11,487 nucleotides of DNA from Chloroflexota bacterium. Its GTDB lineage: Bacteria > Chloroflexota > Anaerolineae > Aggregatilineales > Phototrophicaceae. The stretch lies in the NCBI GenBank assembly GCA_010092805.1, contig JAADYY010000017.1:1-11487 (forward strand), read 5' to 3'. Position numbers and translations under genes: made by a program. The notes under the pieces were generated by a model. That model ran no database searches. It worked only from the letters and a program-made list of their open reading frames with translations, and was not told where the DNA came from. Below are positions 1 to 7,100 of this stretch, one piece after another. Numbering within the stretch: the stretch's first letter is position 1; each line of letters opens with the position of its first letter.

Positions 1-1164
1 GCCGAAATGCGGCACCAAACATCCCCGGTACGGATCAACCACACAACCGCCGGCCAGAGCGCTTACTTCATCACACGCTACCACGACGCTATGACGGTGC
101 TGAAAGATCCGCGCTTCATCAACGACGCGCGCAAGCTGCCGGGTTGGAACGACTGGACGAAAAAATGGTATGTGCCCACGCCGCTGAAAACATTTGTCGA
201 TAGTATGGCCCTGGCTGATGAGCCAGATCACACGCGCCTGCGCAGCCTGGTCCATAAAGCGTTTACCCCCAGTCGCGTCCAGCAGCTCGCAGGCGACATC
301 GAACGTATCGCCAATGAACTGCTCGATGCAGCCGCCAGCAAACGCGAGATCGACTTCATGGCAGACTATGCGCTGCCGCTGCCGCTCACCGTGATCGCGG
401 ATATGATGGGGGTGCCACAGCCAGATCGCACCAAGTTCCGGCGTTGGATGAGCAACACCATCGCCGATATTTCGCCCAATGACCGCCTGAAGCTGATTCC
501 AAAAATGCTCAATGCGTTGGGCTTGAACGGCTTGCTCAAGCGGCTGGTGGAAGACCGTCGCCGCAACCCCCGCGATGACCTGACGACGGCGTTGGTTCAG
601 GCGGAAGAAGCGGGCGACCGCCTGTCTGAAGATGAATTGATTGCGATGCTGTTCCTCATTTTGTTCGCGGGGCACGAAACCACTGTCAATCTCATCGGTT
701 CTGGGACGTTGGCGCTGCTGCAACACCCGGATCAGTTTGCGCAGTTGAAGGCCAACCCCGACCTGATGGATTCGGCGATTGAAGAGCTGCTGCGTTACAC
801 CAACCCTGTGCAGCATATCGCCTACCGTTACGCGCTGGAAGCCGTCACATTGGGCGACATCGAGATCCCTCAGTACGGCACCGCGCTGGTGGGCATCGGG
901 GCCGCCAACCGCGACGAAACTGTCTTCGAAAACCCCGAAGTGCTCAACATCACCCGCCACCCCAACCCTCATGTCGCTTTTGGCTTTGGCATCCATTACT
1001 GCCTGGGCGCGCCGCTGGCCCGCCTCGAAGCCAAGATCGCGTTCAGCACCTTGTTCGAGCGTTTCCCCAACCTCCAACTTGCCGCCCCAGCGGATCAGTT
1101 GCAGTGGCGCGGGGCACCGTCGCTGCGCGGCCTCGTAAGCTTGCCCGTCCGCTTGCAGGGTTGA
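1..1164 (+). CDS. Cytochrome P450, 5'-truncated by the window edge
   Basis: Heme-thiolate monooxygenase, expected to be a soluble cytoplasmic enzyme that takes electrons from a separate ferredoxin and reductase and hydroxylates a small molecule; the substrate cannot be told. Counting from the ATG at base 7, the I-helix motif AGHETT is at residues 221-226, the K-helix ExxR at E260-R263, and the heme loop FGFGIHYCLGAPLAR at 325-339 with the iron-ligating cysteine C332 (bases 1000-1002). The ATG at 7 is unlikely to be the true start: the frame is open to base 1, the codons before it (Ala-Glu) continue a typical P450 N-terminal helix, and 385 residues is short for a bacterial P450 of about 400-420. 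The 3' end is intact with a TGA stop. No redox partner gene follows, so partners are elsewhere or upstream. Family assignment is firm; subfamily is not assigned. Confidence 0.95.
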   Translation, partial: AEMRHQTSPVRINHTTAGQSAYFITRYHDAMTVLKDPRFINDARKLPGWNDWTKKWYVPTPLKTFVDSMALADEPDHTRLRSLVHKAFTPSRVQQLAGDIERIANELLDAAASKREIDFMADYALPLPLTVIADMMGVPQPDRTKFRRWMSNTIADISPNDRLKLIPKMLNALGLNGLLKRLVEDRRRNPRDDLTTALVQAEEAGDRLSEDELIAMLFLILFAGHETTVNLIGSGTLALLQHPDQFAQLKANPDLMDSAIEELLRYTNPVQHIAYRYALEAVTLGDIEIPQYGTALVGIGAANRDETVFENPEVLNITRHPNPHVAFGFGIHYCLGAPLARLEAKIAFSTLFERFPNLQLAAPADQLQWRGAPSLRGLVSLPVRLQG

Positions 1165-1285
1165 CAACCATCAGCCAAACGCCGCCAGATTCGGCGTGGT
1201 AGGTTCGCTGCCCCACGCGCTGGCGGCGCGCAATCAGCGAGCAGGCGTAGTCTTTCCGTCGAGTGCCAGCCCCGACAGATTCGGT

Positions 1286-1291
1286 TACAAT
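1286..1291 (+). promoter_or_regulatory. Putative -10 box TACAAT upstream of the SH3b/CARDB gene
   Basis: TACAAT followed by G lies in the 217-bp gap after the P450 gene. It would give a leader of about 85 nt before the GTG start at 1382. A sequence 17 bp upstream (GTGCCA, 1263-1268) is only a weak -35 match. The same TACAATG string stands upstream of two minus-strand transcription units in this window, which adds modest support. Confidence 0.4.
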
Positions 1292-1381
1292 GAAGTGCAT
1301 AAAGAACGTCGCCGCACCTGTGCCGCACCGACGTTCCTGCCATCCGCGATCATTCGATCAGTAATGAGGAAGGGATCTGTT

Positions 1382-2587
1382 GTGAACCGTAATCATCGCC
1401 TCTTTGTCTGGCTGGCGCTGCTGCTATTGGCGCTGGCGATTGTGCCGGCTGCCGCGCAAGATAACGGCGACGATGTGCCGCTTGTGAACCCCAACGCGAA
1501 CATCAGCTTTCCGCCGCCTGTGTACGTGCTGCGCGGCGCAGTCGATTTGCGCGGTTCGGCCAACCTGCCGAACATGACCAATTACTTCGTCGAATTCCGC
1601 CAACTCAACGACGACCTGACCTCGAATGAGGAGGGGATTTGGTCGCCCGCCCTGCTGGCGAGTGCGCGTGCGGTGCAAGATGACGTGCTGGGCAGTTGGG
1701 ATACCGCCAACACGATGGACGGGTTGTACGAACTGCGCCTGACGGTCAATGTGACAGCGCCGGGGCAGCCGGTGTTCTTCGTCGTGTCGCCCGTGCGCAT
1801 CGAAAATGAGCCGCCGCCGTTCGTGCAGGTGGTGCCCACCACCACACCGCTGGCGACTCAGGCCGTTTTCCCGGTGCCGACGACGGCGGTACCACCGACC
1901 GCCGCTCCCACTGAAGACCTCACCCCGCGCATCGTCATGGATGTGGCGCGCGGCAACGTCCGTTCCGGCGATAGCACGCTCTACCCCATCGTTGCTGGGT
2001 TGAGCGCAGGCCAAACCGCCGTCATCCTCGGCATCAGCAGCCGGGGCACGGGCTGGTTCCTGATAGACCTGGGTAATGAGCGAACCGGGTGGGTTTCTGG
2101 GGAGATTGTGGACACAACAGGCAGCCTGGTTAACTTGCCACGCATCGTGCCGCCGCCGGTGCCCGTGACACCAACGCCGACCTTCACGCTGACACCCATC
2201 GCCACCATCACGCCAGCGCTGGCCCCGAACCTGGTGGCCGGGAACGTCTATATTGAGCCGGGGTCACCGGTCTGCAACGAAGAATTCAACGTTGGCCTGG
2301 ATGTGGCGAACCTGGGCAACCAGGCGACCCTGCAAACGACGATCCTCAACATCCGTGACTTGCGCGCGGCGGATGGTTCGGAGCAGATCAGCGTCAACGC
2401 CGAAATCCCGATCATTCAGCCGGGCCAGACGGTGCGCATTGATGTGCGGATTCGGGTGGGCACCTGGTTCAATGAGAGTCATCGGCTGGTATACACCATC
2501 GATCCAGGCAGCCTGATCGTTGAGGCGAGCAAGACCGACAACACCGCCACCGCCGAATACTTCCTGAACCAGGGCGGCTGCGGTTGA
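1382..2587 (+). CDS. Exported protein: beta domain + SH3b + CARDB
   Basis: Probably a cell-surface or secreted binding protein; no catalytic domain is visible. The GTG at 1382 is chosen because GAGGAAGGG (1366-1374) sits 7 nt upstream and the product starts with a clean signal peptide (hydrophobic residues 7-22, likely cleavage after A25 in PAAA-Q). The in-frame ATG at 1364 overlaps that ribosome binding site. From this start, residues about 33-140 form a beta-rich domain with GSWDT and DGLYELR motifs, then a Pro/Thr linker, a bacterial SH3 domain at about 180-245 (GNVRSGDS, then GWFLI and GWVSG), a TPTPTFTLTP-type linker, and a CARDB-like adhesion domain at about 283-395 (NLGNQ and an IIQPGQTV turn). 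Two cysteines flank the last domain. SH3b domains often bind peptidoglycan, so cell-wall association is an inference. The next gene encodes a homologous N-terminal domain. The exact function is unknown. Confidence 0.85.
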   Translation: MNRNHRLFVWLALLLLALAIVPAAAQDNGDDVPLVNPNANISFPPPVYVLRGAVDLRGSANLPNMTNYFVEFRQLNDDLTSNEEGIWSPALLASARAVQDDVLGSWDTANTMDGLYELRLTVNVTAPGQPVFFVVSPVRIENEPPPFVQVVPTTTPLATQAVFPVPTTAVPPTAAPTEDLTPRIVMDVARGNVRSGDSTLYPIVAGLSAGQTAVILGISSRGTGWFLIDLGNERTGWVSGEIVDTTGSLVNLPRIVPPPVPVTPTPTFTLTPIATITPALAPNLVAGNVYIEPGSPVCNEEFNVGLDVANLGNQATLQTTILNIRDLRAADGSEQISVNAEIPIIQPGQTVRIDVRIRVGTWFNESHRLVYTIDPGSLIVEASKTDNTATAEYFLNQGGCG

Positions 2588-2640
2588 TCATCTGAGCGGG
2601 GGGCGGGCCGCGAAACAATCGTTACATGCTTCGCACCGGA

Positions 2641-2667
2641 GCGGGGGCGCAACTGCTGTGCCCCCGC
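2641..2667 (+). terminator. Stem-loop after the SH3b/CARDB gene
   Basis: GCGGGGGC (2641-2648) pairs with GCCCCCGC (2660-2667). The stem extends inward by G-U, C-G and A-T to 11 pairs around a 5-nt loop. It lies about 55 nt after the TGA stop. The following T-rich stretch is weak and delayed (CTTTT near 2678-2682), so intrinsic termination is plausible but not certain. Confidence 0.5.
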
Positions 2668-2723
2668 GTTGTGCTGTCTTTTGCCCGGCAGCGGCGCAAA
2701 CACCCACCTAGATTGCCATCGCT

Positions 2724-2753
2724 TTGCATGCCCTTTGGCTATATAAATACAAA
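2724..2753 (+). promoter_or_regulatory. Putative promoter of the exported hydrolase gene
   Basis: This AT-rich stretch stands out from its GC-rich surroundings. TTGCAT (2724-2729) and TACAAA (2748-2753) are 18 bp apart and fit a sigma-70-like promoter, with TATATAAAT in between. Transcription would begin near 2760 and leave a leader of about 20 nt that holds the ribosome binding site AAGGAG (2768-2773). Confidence 0.45.
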
Positions 2754-2780
2754 TTACGCTTTATCACAAGGAGCAGCCAT

Positions 2781-4283
2781 ATGCGCAGATTCGTCAGCGC
2801 TTTGTCGATCAGTGTCTGGGGCGTCGTGGCGGCGGCGCTGTCGATAGGGGCGGTGACCGCCCAGGACGCCATCACCATCCGCATTGAGTGGCCGCCGTCG
2901 GTCTACCACGTGGACGGCGTGATCACCGTGCAGGGCACCGTGACTCACCCGGATTTGTTCAGCTTCTTCCTGGAGTTGGCAACTTTCACCGACGACCTTG
3001 ACGACGCCAACTGGATTCCGATCTCGCTGCCAAACCGCACGCCTGTGATCAGCGGGGCGCTGGGCGAATGGGATACGACCCGACTGGAAGATGGGCTGTA
3101 TTACCTGCGGGTGAGCGCGATCCTGACCAGCAACGCGATTCTCACCGAAGCGGTCGGGCCGATCCGTGTGCTCAACGGCAACATCGTCGATCAAACAGGC
3201 GGGGCGGTGGTCGTGGTGCCGCCCGCGCAACCCCCACCCGTCGATGCTGCCCCCGGACAGCCCGTCGTCTCGCCCACCCCTGAAGCGACCCCGACGCCCG
3301 TCCCGCGCCCGCCTGTCGTCAATGATCTACCGTTGCCTGTGGGCGGGCAGTTCAACAATTTCGACGAGGACGCGCTCGATCTCATCGACGCTGCGGGCTT
3401 CACCTGGATCAAGTGGCAGGTGCCGTTCTTCGTCGATGATCCGTCGCTGTTCGCTGTCGCGCGGGATCGTATCGATTGGTCGCACGCCAACGGCTTCAAC
3501 GCCATGCTCAGCATCAAAGGGCTGCCCGAACAGCTTGAGCCGATTGGCGCGGAGGATTATTTCCCGCTGTTCGCCGAATTCGTCGGCGAGATCGCCGCAC
3601 TCCAACCCGACGCGATCCAGATTTGGAATGAGATGAACCTCGACCGCGAATGGCCGCGCGGCCAGATCGACCCTGAGCTGTACGTCGATCTGCTGCGCCA
3701 ATCCTACGAGGCGATCAAGGCGGTTGACCCGGAGATCATCGTGATGACGGGCGCGCCCGCCCCCACCGGCGCGGAGGGCGCGTTCGGTCTCGACCGGGTA
3801 TGGAACGATGACCGTTACTACGCCGGGATGGCCGCCGCCGGGGCCGCCGATTTCGCCGATTGCATCGCCGTTCACTACAATGAGGGCGTGCTGCCACCCG
3901 ACGCCACCAGCGGCGACCCGCGCGCGGACGCCAGCCCCACCCGTTACTTCGTCCCGATGATCCGGCGGGCCTCTGCGCCGTTTGCGGGCAGCGGCGTGCC
4001 GTTCTGCTTCAGCGAGTTGGGGTATGTCTCAGGCGAAGGCTACGGCGAGCTGCCGTCCGGGTTTGCGTGGGGCGCGGGCAACACCGTCGAGGAGCAGGCG
4101 GAATGGCTGGCCGAAGCCATCCAGATCGCGGCGGCGCTCACCGACGTAGACATCCAACTGATCATCGTCTTCAACGTCAACTTCGACCGCTTCGTCGACG
4201 GCGACCCGCAGGGCGGCTATGCGATCATCCGCCCTGATGGTTCGTGCCCGGCCTGCGAGACCATCGCGGCGCTGCGCCGCTGA
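2781..4283 (+). CDS. Exported clan GH-A-like glycoside hydrolase with N-terminal beta domain
   Basis: Likely an extracellular retaining glycosidase or a related TIM-barrel protein; substrate unknown. The ATG at 2781 is preceded by AAGGAG with 7-nt spacing, and the product begins with a signal peptide (likely cleavage after A27, VTA-Q). Residues about 31-135 are a beta domain resembling that of the preceding gene, with GEWDT and DGLYYLR. A Pro-rich linker (about 145-180) leads to an (alpha/beta)8-like domain at about 185-500. There IWNEMN (281-286) gives the probable acid/base E284, and CFSELGY gives the probable nucleophile E412. Those two glutamates at strand-4 and strand-7-like positions are the clan GH-A hallmark. 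WNEMN in place of the common WNEPN is a small deviation. The total of 500 residues is normal for a modular enzyme. The gene ends 4 bp from the convergent TPR gene. Superfamily confidence is good; the CAZy family is not assigned. Confidence 0.82.
   Translation: MRRFVSALSISVWGVVAAALSIGAVTAQDAITIRIEWPPSVYHVDGVITVQGTVTHPDLFSFFLELATFTDDLDDANWIPISLPNRTPVISGALGEWDTTRLEDGLYYLRVSAILTSNAILTEAVGPIRVLNGNIVDQTGGAVVVVPPAQPPPVDAAPGQPVVSPTPEATPTPVPRPPVVNDLPLPVGGQFNNFDEDALDLIDAAGFTWIKWQVPFFVDDPSLFAVARDRIDWSHANGFNAMLSIKGLPEQLEPIGAEDYFPLFAEFVGEIAALQPDAIQIWNEMNLDREWPRGQIDPELYVDLLRQSYEAIKAVDPEIIVMTGAPAPTGAEGAFGLDRVWNDDRYYAGMAAAGAADFADCIAVHYNEGVLPPDATSGDPRADASPTRYFVPMIRRASAPFAGSGVPFCFSELGYVSGEGYGELPSGFAWGAGNTVEEQAEWLAEAIQIAAALTDVDIQLIIVFNVNFDRFVDGDPQGGYAIIRPDGSCPACETIAALRR
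4266..4280. repeat. Perfect inverted repeat at the hydrolase 3' end
   Basis: GCGGCG (4266-4271) and CGCCGC (4275-4280) flank CTG directly before the TGA stop of the plus-strand hydrolase gene and 8 bp beyond the stop of the convergent TPR gene. The repeat encodes the last residues of the hydrolase (AALRR). A role in separating the convergent transcripts is possible, but there is no T-tract on either side, and such repeats are common in GC-rich coding DNA. Confidence 0.25.
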
Positions 4284-4287
4284 ATCG

Positions 4288-5574
4288 TTACGGTTCGGCC
4301 AGCGGCGGCGGGGTTGGCGCGCCGGCCAACTGTGGGCTGATCGATTCGCCGCACGCGAGCAGCTCTGCCTCAAAATCGCCCAGCAGCGCGGTGTCCGGGA
4401 TCGGTCTGGCTTGTTCCAGGTTGTAGCCACGCCGTAATTCTCGGCCCGCCGCGCTGCAATTATTGTCGGCGATGAACACCCGCCCGGCGGAGAGATAATG
4501 CGCCGGGTTGGTGGTGCCCGTGCGCATCAACTGCTCGTAGGTCTCGACGGCATCTTCCAGCGGCACATCCGGCGCGTTGAACTGCACGATGCCCATATAG
4601 CTGAGACAGGCGATGTTACCTGGGTCGAGGGCGACGCAGCGCTGGAGATAATCGATGGCGCGGTTGGCATCGCCCACAACACTATTGCTGAAGAACCCCA
4701 GCGCGTACAGCGCGTCGAGATTTTGCGGGTTGTCGGATTCGACCTCTTCCCACATCAATTCGGCGTCGGCGTCGTTGTCCAGCGCCCATTCCACCCAGCC
4801 GAGTTCGATTTTCACGTCGGGCATGTTGGGTGCCAGCGTGTAAGCCGTCTCAAAATCGATCCGCGCGGCTTCACGGTCGAAGTTCGAGTAGTTGTTGATC
4901 AGCCCAAGTACATAATGCGCTTCGTAGCTCTCTGGGTTGATCTCGATGGCTTCTTCCGCCAGATCCGTCGCGCGGGACGGTTGGTTGGCATCGAGATAGG
5001 CTTCGGCCCGAAACGCCCGCGCCCGCGCGCTGTCTGGGGCGAGCGCCTGGGCGCGCAGCGTATACGGAATCGCTTCGACGGGGCGGTCGTTACGCGCTAA
5101 CGCCAAGCCATACACCGCCCACAAATCCGCGCTGAACGGGTCGGCGGTGAGGGCGGTTTCCGCCGCTGCCAGCGCGGCGGCGTCGCGGCCTTGCAGCAGC
5201 AGCCCCAGCGTATAGCGATAATGCGCCTGCGCATCGTTGGGCACATTCTCGATGATCTGCGCATAAATGGAGGTCGCTTGCTCAATCGCGCCCGCCTGCC
5301 AGGCGTTGTCGGCGTCGCGGAGCGCGGGGGCAGGGTTGGTCGTCGGCATCGGCGACGGCGCGATCATCGTGGCAACGCCGCTCACGCCCTCACCAACGCG
5401 GTCTTCGATCCAGTTGACCACCTGGGGGCTGAGCGTATCGCGCTGCTCGTAGATCAACTGCCCGGCGATCACCACCAGCGGCGTCAAGATCCACAGCCAC
5501 AGCCAGCGCTTCGAAAACAGATAGCGGCGCGGACGCTTGCGCGCTTGATATTTCTTAGGGACGCGCAGATACAT
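4288..5574 (-). CDS. Membrane-anchored TPR protein, downstream member of the pair
   Basis: Protein of 428 residues. A basic N-terminus (residues 4-23, rich in Lys/Arg) is followed by one hydrophobic segment at about 24-41 (WLWLWILTPLVVIAG). By the positive-inside rule the rest should lie outside the cytoplasm. About eight tetratricopeptide repeats cover residues 85-370, followed by a Pro-rich tail. TPR arrays usually serve as protein-interaction scaffolds; the partner is unknown. The protein has exactly four cysteines (C313, C323, C373, C408), which match four in the upstream paralogue, including an RCV-L----I-C pair with identical spacing. The ATG at 5574 has a strong ribosome binding site, GGAGGT, 6 nt away. 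It lies 23 bp after the paralogue's stop, so the two are very likely co-transcribed. The TAA stop is 4 bp from the convergent hydrolase stop. Confidence 0.85.
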   Translation of the reverse strand: MYLRVPKKYQARKRPRRYLFSKRWLWLWILTPLVVIAGQLIYEQRDTLSPQVVNWIEDRVGEGVSGVATMIAPSPMPTTNPAPALRDADNAWQAGAIEQATSIYAQIIENVPNDAQAHYRYTLGLLLQGRDAAALAAAETALTADPFSADLWAVYGLALARNDRPVEAIPYTLRAQALAPDSARARAFRAEAYLDANQPSRATDLAEEAIEINPESYEAHYVLGLINNYSNFDREAARIDFETAYTLAPNMPDVKIELGWVEWALDNDADAELMWEEVESDNPQNLDALYALGFFSNSVVGDANRAIDYLQRCVALDPGNIACLSYMGIVQFNAPDVPLEDAVETYEQLMRTGTTNPAHYLSAGRVFIADNNCSAAGRELRRGYNLEQARPIPDTALLGDFEAELLACGESISPQLAGAPTPPPLAEP

Positions 5575-5597
5575 CGCTCAACCTCCGGCTCGCTTCA

Positions 5598-6866
5598 TCA
5601 GCCACCGATGGGCGTGGGCGGGATCGGCGTGGGCGGGATCGGCGTGGGCAGGGCGAACCCGCCGTAGCCGGTGCAGTTCTCGCGCACCAATTGCAGCCCC
5701 GTCAACGACGCTTGCAGCACTGGGTTATCCGCTTCGGGGCCAATGAGGGTCGCCCGCAGCCGCCCCACTGAATCGCTGAGAATATTCCAGGCATCGTCAC
5801 AGTGGCCCAGGTAGAAATGCGCCAGCCCGCGTAAATAGAAGCACTCGATCTCGTCGGAGCCGAGTTCAACGCAGCGCTCAAACGCATCAATCGCGCCCTC
5901 ATAGTTGCGGCGTGCGTAGCGCACCTGCCCCAATCCGCGCCACGCCTGCGGGTACTCTTCATTGCGGATTTCCAGCGCATCTTCGCAATAATCCTGCCCG
6001 AGTTGGTGCTGCCCCACGCGCGTGTACGCCTCACAAATGCGCAGATAGGCCCGCGCGTTTTCCGGCTGCATCGCCAGCACATCTTCATAGGTGGCGATGG
6101 CGAGCGCTGGCTCCTCCTCATTGAGGTACATTGCGGCCAGCTCGAAATACGGCCCCGCGATATTTGGATTCAAGCCGACAGCCTGCTCAAGCTGATCAAT
6201 GGCTTCATCGCGGCGGCCCACCCAGATGAGCGCGTAAGCATAAATGCGGCGCGCAGTAGGGTCGAGCGGGTCGAGTTCGATAGCCTGTTCCGCTGCCTCC
6301 AACGCCAACTCATAGCGGTCGATGCGGCGGTACGCGTCGCTGAGCGCGGCGTGCAGCGGCGCAAAGTTGCGGTCTACCTGCAAACCAGCCTGCCCATCAG
6401 GGACGGCGTTGTTCGCCTGCCCTGCCAGCGACTTCGCCCGCGTTTGCAGGGCATAACCGCGCGGGTCACCGGGGTTGGCGGCCCGTGCGCGATCCCCGAT
6501 GGCGATGGCTTCCTGGTAGTACGACTCATCCTCGACGCCCAACTCCAGCAGAATCAGGCCATACTCGTAGAGATAATCGATGTTGTTGGGCTGCTGGGCA
6601 ACCGCCCGGCCCAGCAATTCCCCCGCCGCCTGCACATCACCGCGCGCGAACGCCTGCATCCCTTGTGTGGCGAGTTCGCTGGCAAATGGCGTCGGCGGCG
6701 GGGCCTGCCCCACAGCGTCCAGCGCCATATATTGCAGTTCGAAAAAGCGGAGATCCACATAAAACAGGAACCCACCCACCAGCAGCGCGTAAATCGCCAG
6801 CCAGTGCCAGCGCCAGCGCCGCTGCCTGCGGAAAAACGGCTGGGAATAGTCCCGTCTGATACGCAT
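5598..6866 (-). CDS. Membrane-anchored TPR protein, upstream member of the pair
   Basis: Protein of 422 residues built like its downstream neighbour: an Arg-rich N-terminus, one transmembrane segment at about 22-37 (WLAIYALLVGGFLFYV), then about eight TPR units (roughly residues 63-365), probably extracytoplasmic. The C-terminus is a repetitive tail, PTPIPPTPIPPTPI. Six cysteines are present; C332, C342, C356 and C398 correspond to the four in the neighbour, while C278 and C294 are extra. The ATG at 6866 is preferred because GAAGGA (6874-6879) is 7 nt upstream. A longer frame starting at 6929 would begin only about 6 nt after the expected transcription start and adds 21 residues with no TPR-like or membrane character. 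First gene of a two-gene operon. A scaffold role is inferred from the family only. Confidence 0.85.
   Translation of the reverse strand: MRIRRDYSQPFFRRQRRWRWHWLAIYALLVGGFLFYVDLRFFELQYMALDAVGQAPPPTPFASELATQGMQAFARGDVQAAGELLGRAVAQQPNNIDYLYEYGLILLELGVEDESYYQEAIAIGDRARAANPGDPRGYALQTRAKSLAGQANNAVPDGQAGLQVDRNFAPLHAALSDAYRRIDRYELALEAAEQAIELDPLDPTARRIYAYALIWVGRRDEAIDQLEQAVGLNPNIAGPYFELAAMYLNEEEPALAIATYEDVLAMQPENARAYLRICEAYTRVGQHQLGQDYCEDALEIRNEEYPQAWRGLGQVRYARRNYEGAIDAFERCVELGSDEIECFYLRGLAHFYLGHCDDAWNILSDSVGRLRATLIGPEADNPVLQASLTGLQLVRENCTGYGGFALPTPIPPTPIPPTPIGG
5607..5651. repeat. Three 15-bp tandem repeats encoding PTPIP units
   Basis: Three adjacent copies of GATCGGCGTGGGCGG-type sequence (5607-5621, 5622-5636, 5637-5651; one or two bases differ between copies). 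Read on the minus strand they encode the Pro-Thr-Pro-Ile-Pro tail of the upstream TPR protein. The unit is a multiple of three, so copy-number changes would keep the frame and only lengthen or shorten the tail. Confidence 0.85.
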
Positions 6867-6942
6867 CGATCCGTCCTTCACTGCTCGATCAACATTGCGT
6901 GTTGGCCACGCACCGCGCCGCAACGGCACGGTTGCATCGGAT

Positions 6943-6969
6943 ATTATAGGCCGCCGCCGGATTTGGCAA
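6943..6969 (-). promoter_or_regulatory. Putative promoter of the TPR operon
   Basis: On the minus strand TTGCCA (6964-6969) and a perfect TATAAT (6943-6948) are separated by 15 bp, which is short but tolerable. Transcription would start near 6936, leaving a leader of about 70 nt before the ATG at 6866. The site lies between the terminator of the protease block and the first TPR gene, as expected for an independent operon. Confidence 0.55.
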
Positions 6970-7049
6970 GGTTGTGTTGACCGTTCGCGGTCGCGGCGGG
7001 TTGAGCGAGTGGGATCGCAGACTTGGCGCTGAGGCGGTACGGGATGACG

Positions 7050-7080
7050 AAAAAAGGGGCCGGCGCGGCGGCCAGCCCCT
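7050..7080 (-). terminator. Rho-independent terminator of the protease block
   Basis: On the minus strand AGGGGC (7075-7080) pairs with GCCCCT (7055-7060). After one mismatch three more GC pairs form (7071-7073 with 7062-7064) around a 6-nt loop. The stem is followed directly by six T residues (plus-strand A run 7050-7055). It begins 20 bp after the TAA stop of the PDZ-less protease gene. This is the clearest terminator in the window. Confidence 0.85.
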
Positions 7081-7100
7081 ACGCAGCCGAGGTCGCGCGG

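Noticed and set aside
7..9. ATG at base 7 as the true start of the cytochrome P450
   Set aside because: The frame is open to the window edge, the upstream codons fit a P450 N-terminal helix, and the product would be shorter than usual.
1179..1197. Short inverted repeat ACGCCG/CGGCGT after the P450 stop as a terminator
   Set aside because: Only 6 bp with a 7-nt loop and no T-tract; too weak to call in GC-rich sequence.
1374..1387. GATCTGTTGTGAAC at the start of the SH3b/CARDB gene, similar to one half of the 20-bp palindrome at 9629-9648
   Set aside because: It has an extra base relative to the palindrome and no second arm, and it overlaps the start codon; chance similarity is more likely than a shared operator.
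3327..3875. Minus-strand open frame opposite the hydrolase
   Set aside because: Translation shows no domain, while the plus frame has the GH-A motifs.
5607..5651. Tandem repeat as a CRISPR-like or mobile element signature
   Set aside because: The copies are contiguous without spacers and encode an in-frame Pro-Thr-Pro-Ile-Pro tail.
6003..6980. Long plus-strand open frame of 325 codons opposite the upstream TPR gene
   Set aside because: Its translation is rich in Arg, His and Gln with no recognisable domain and mirrors the TPR gene's codons; the TPR frame has a ribosome binding site, a membrane segment and repeats. It is an antisense by-product of GC-rich coding DNA.
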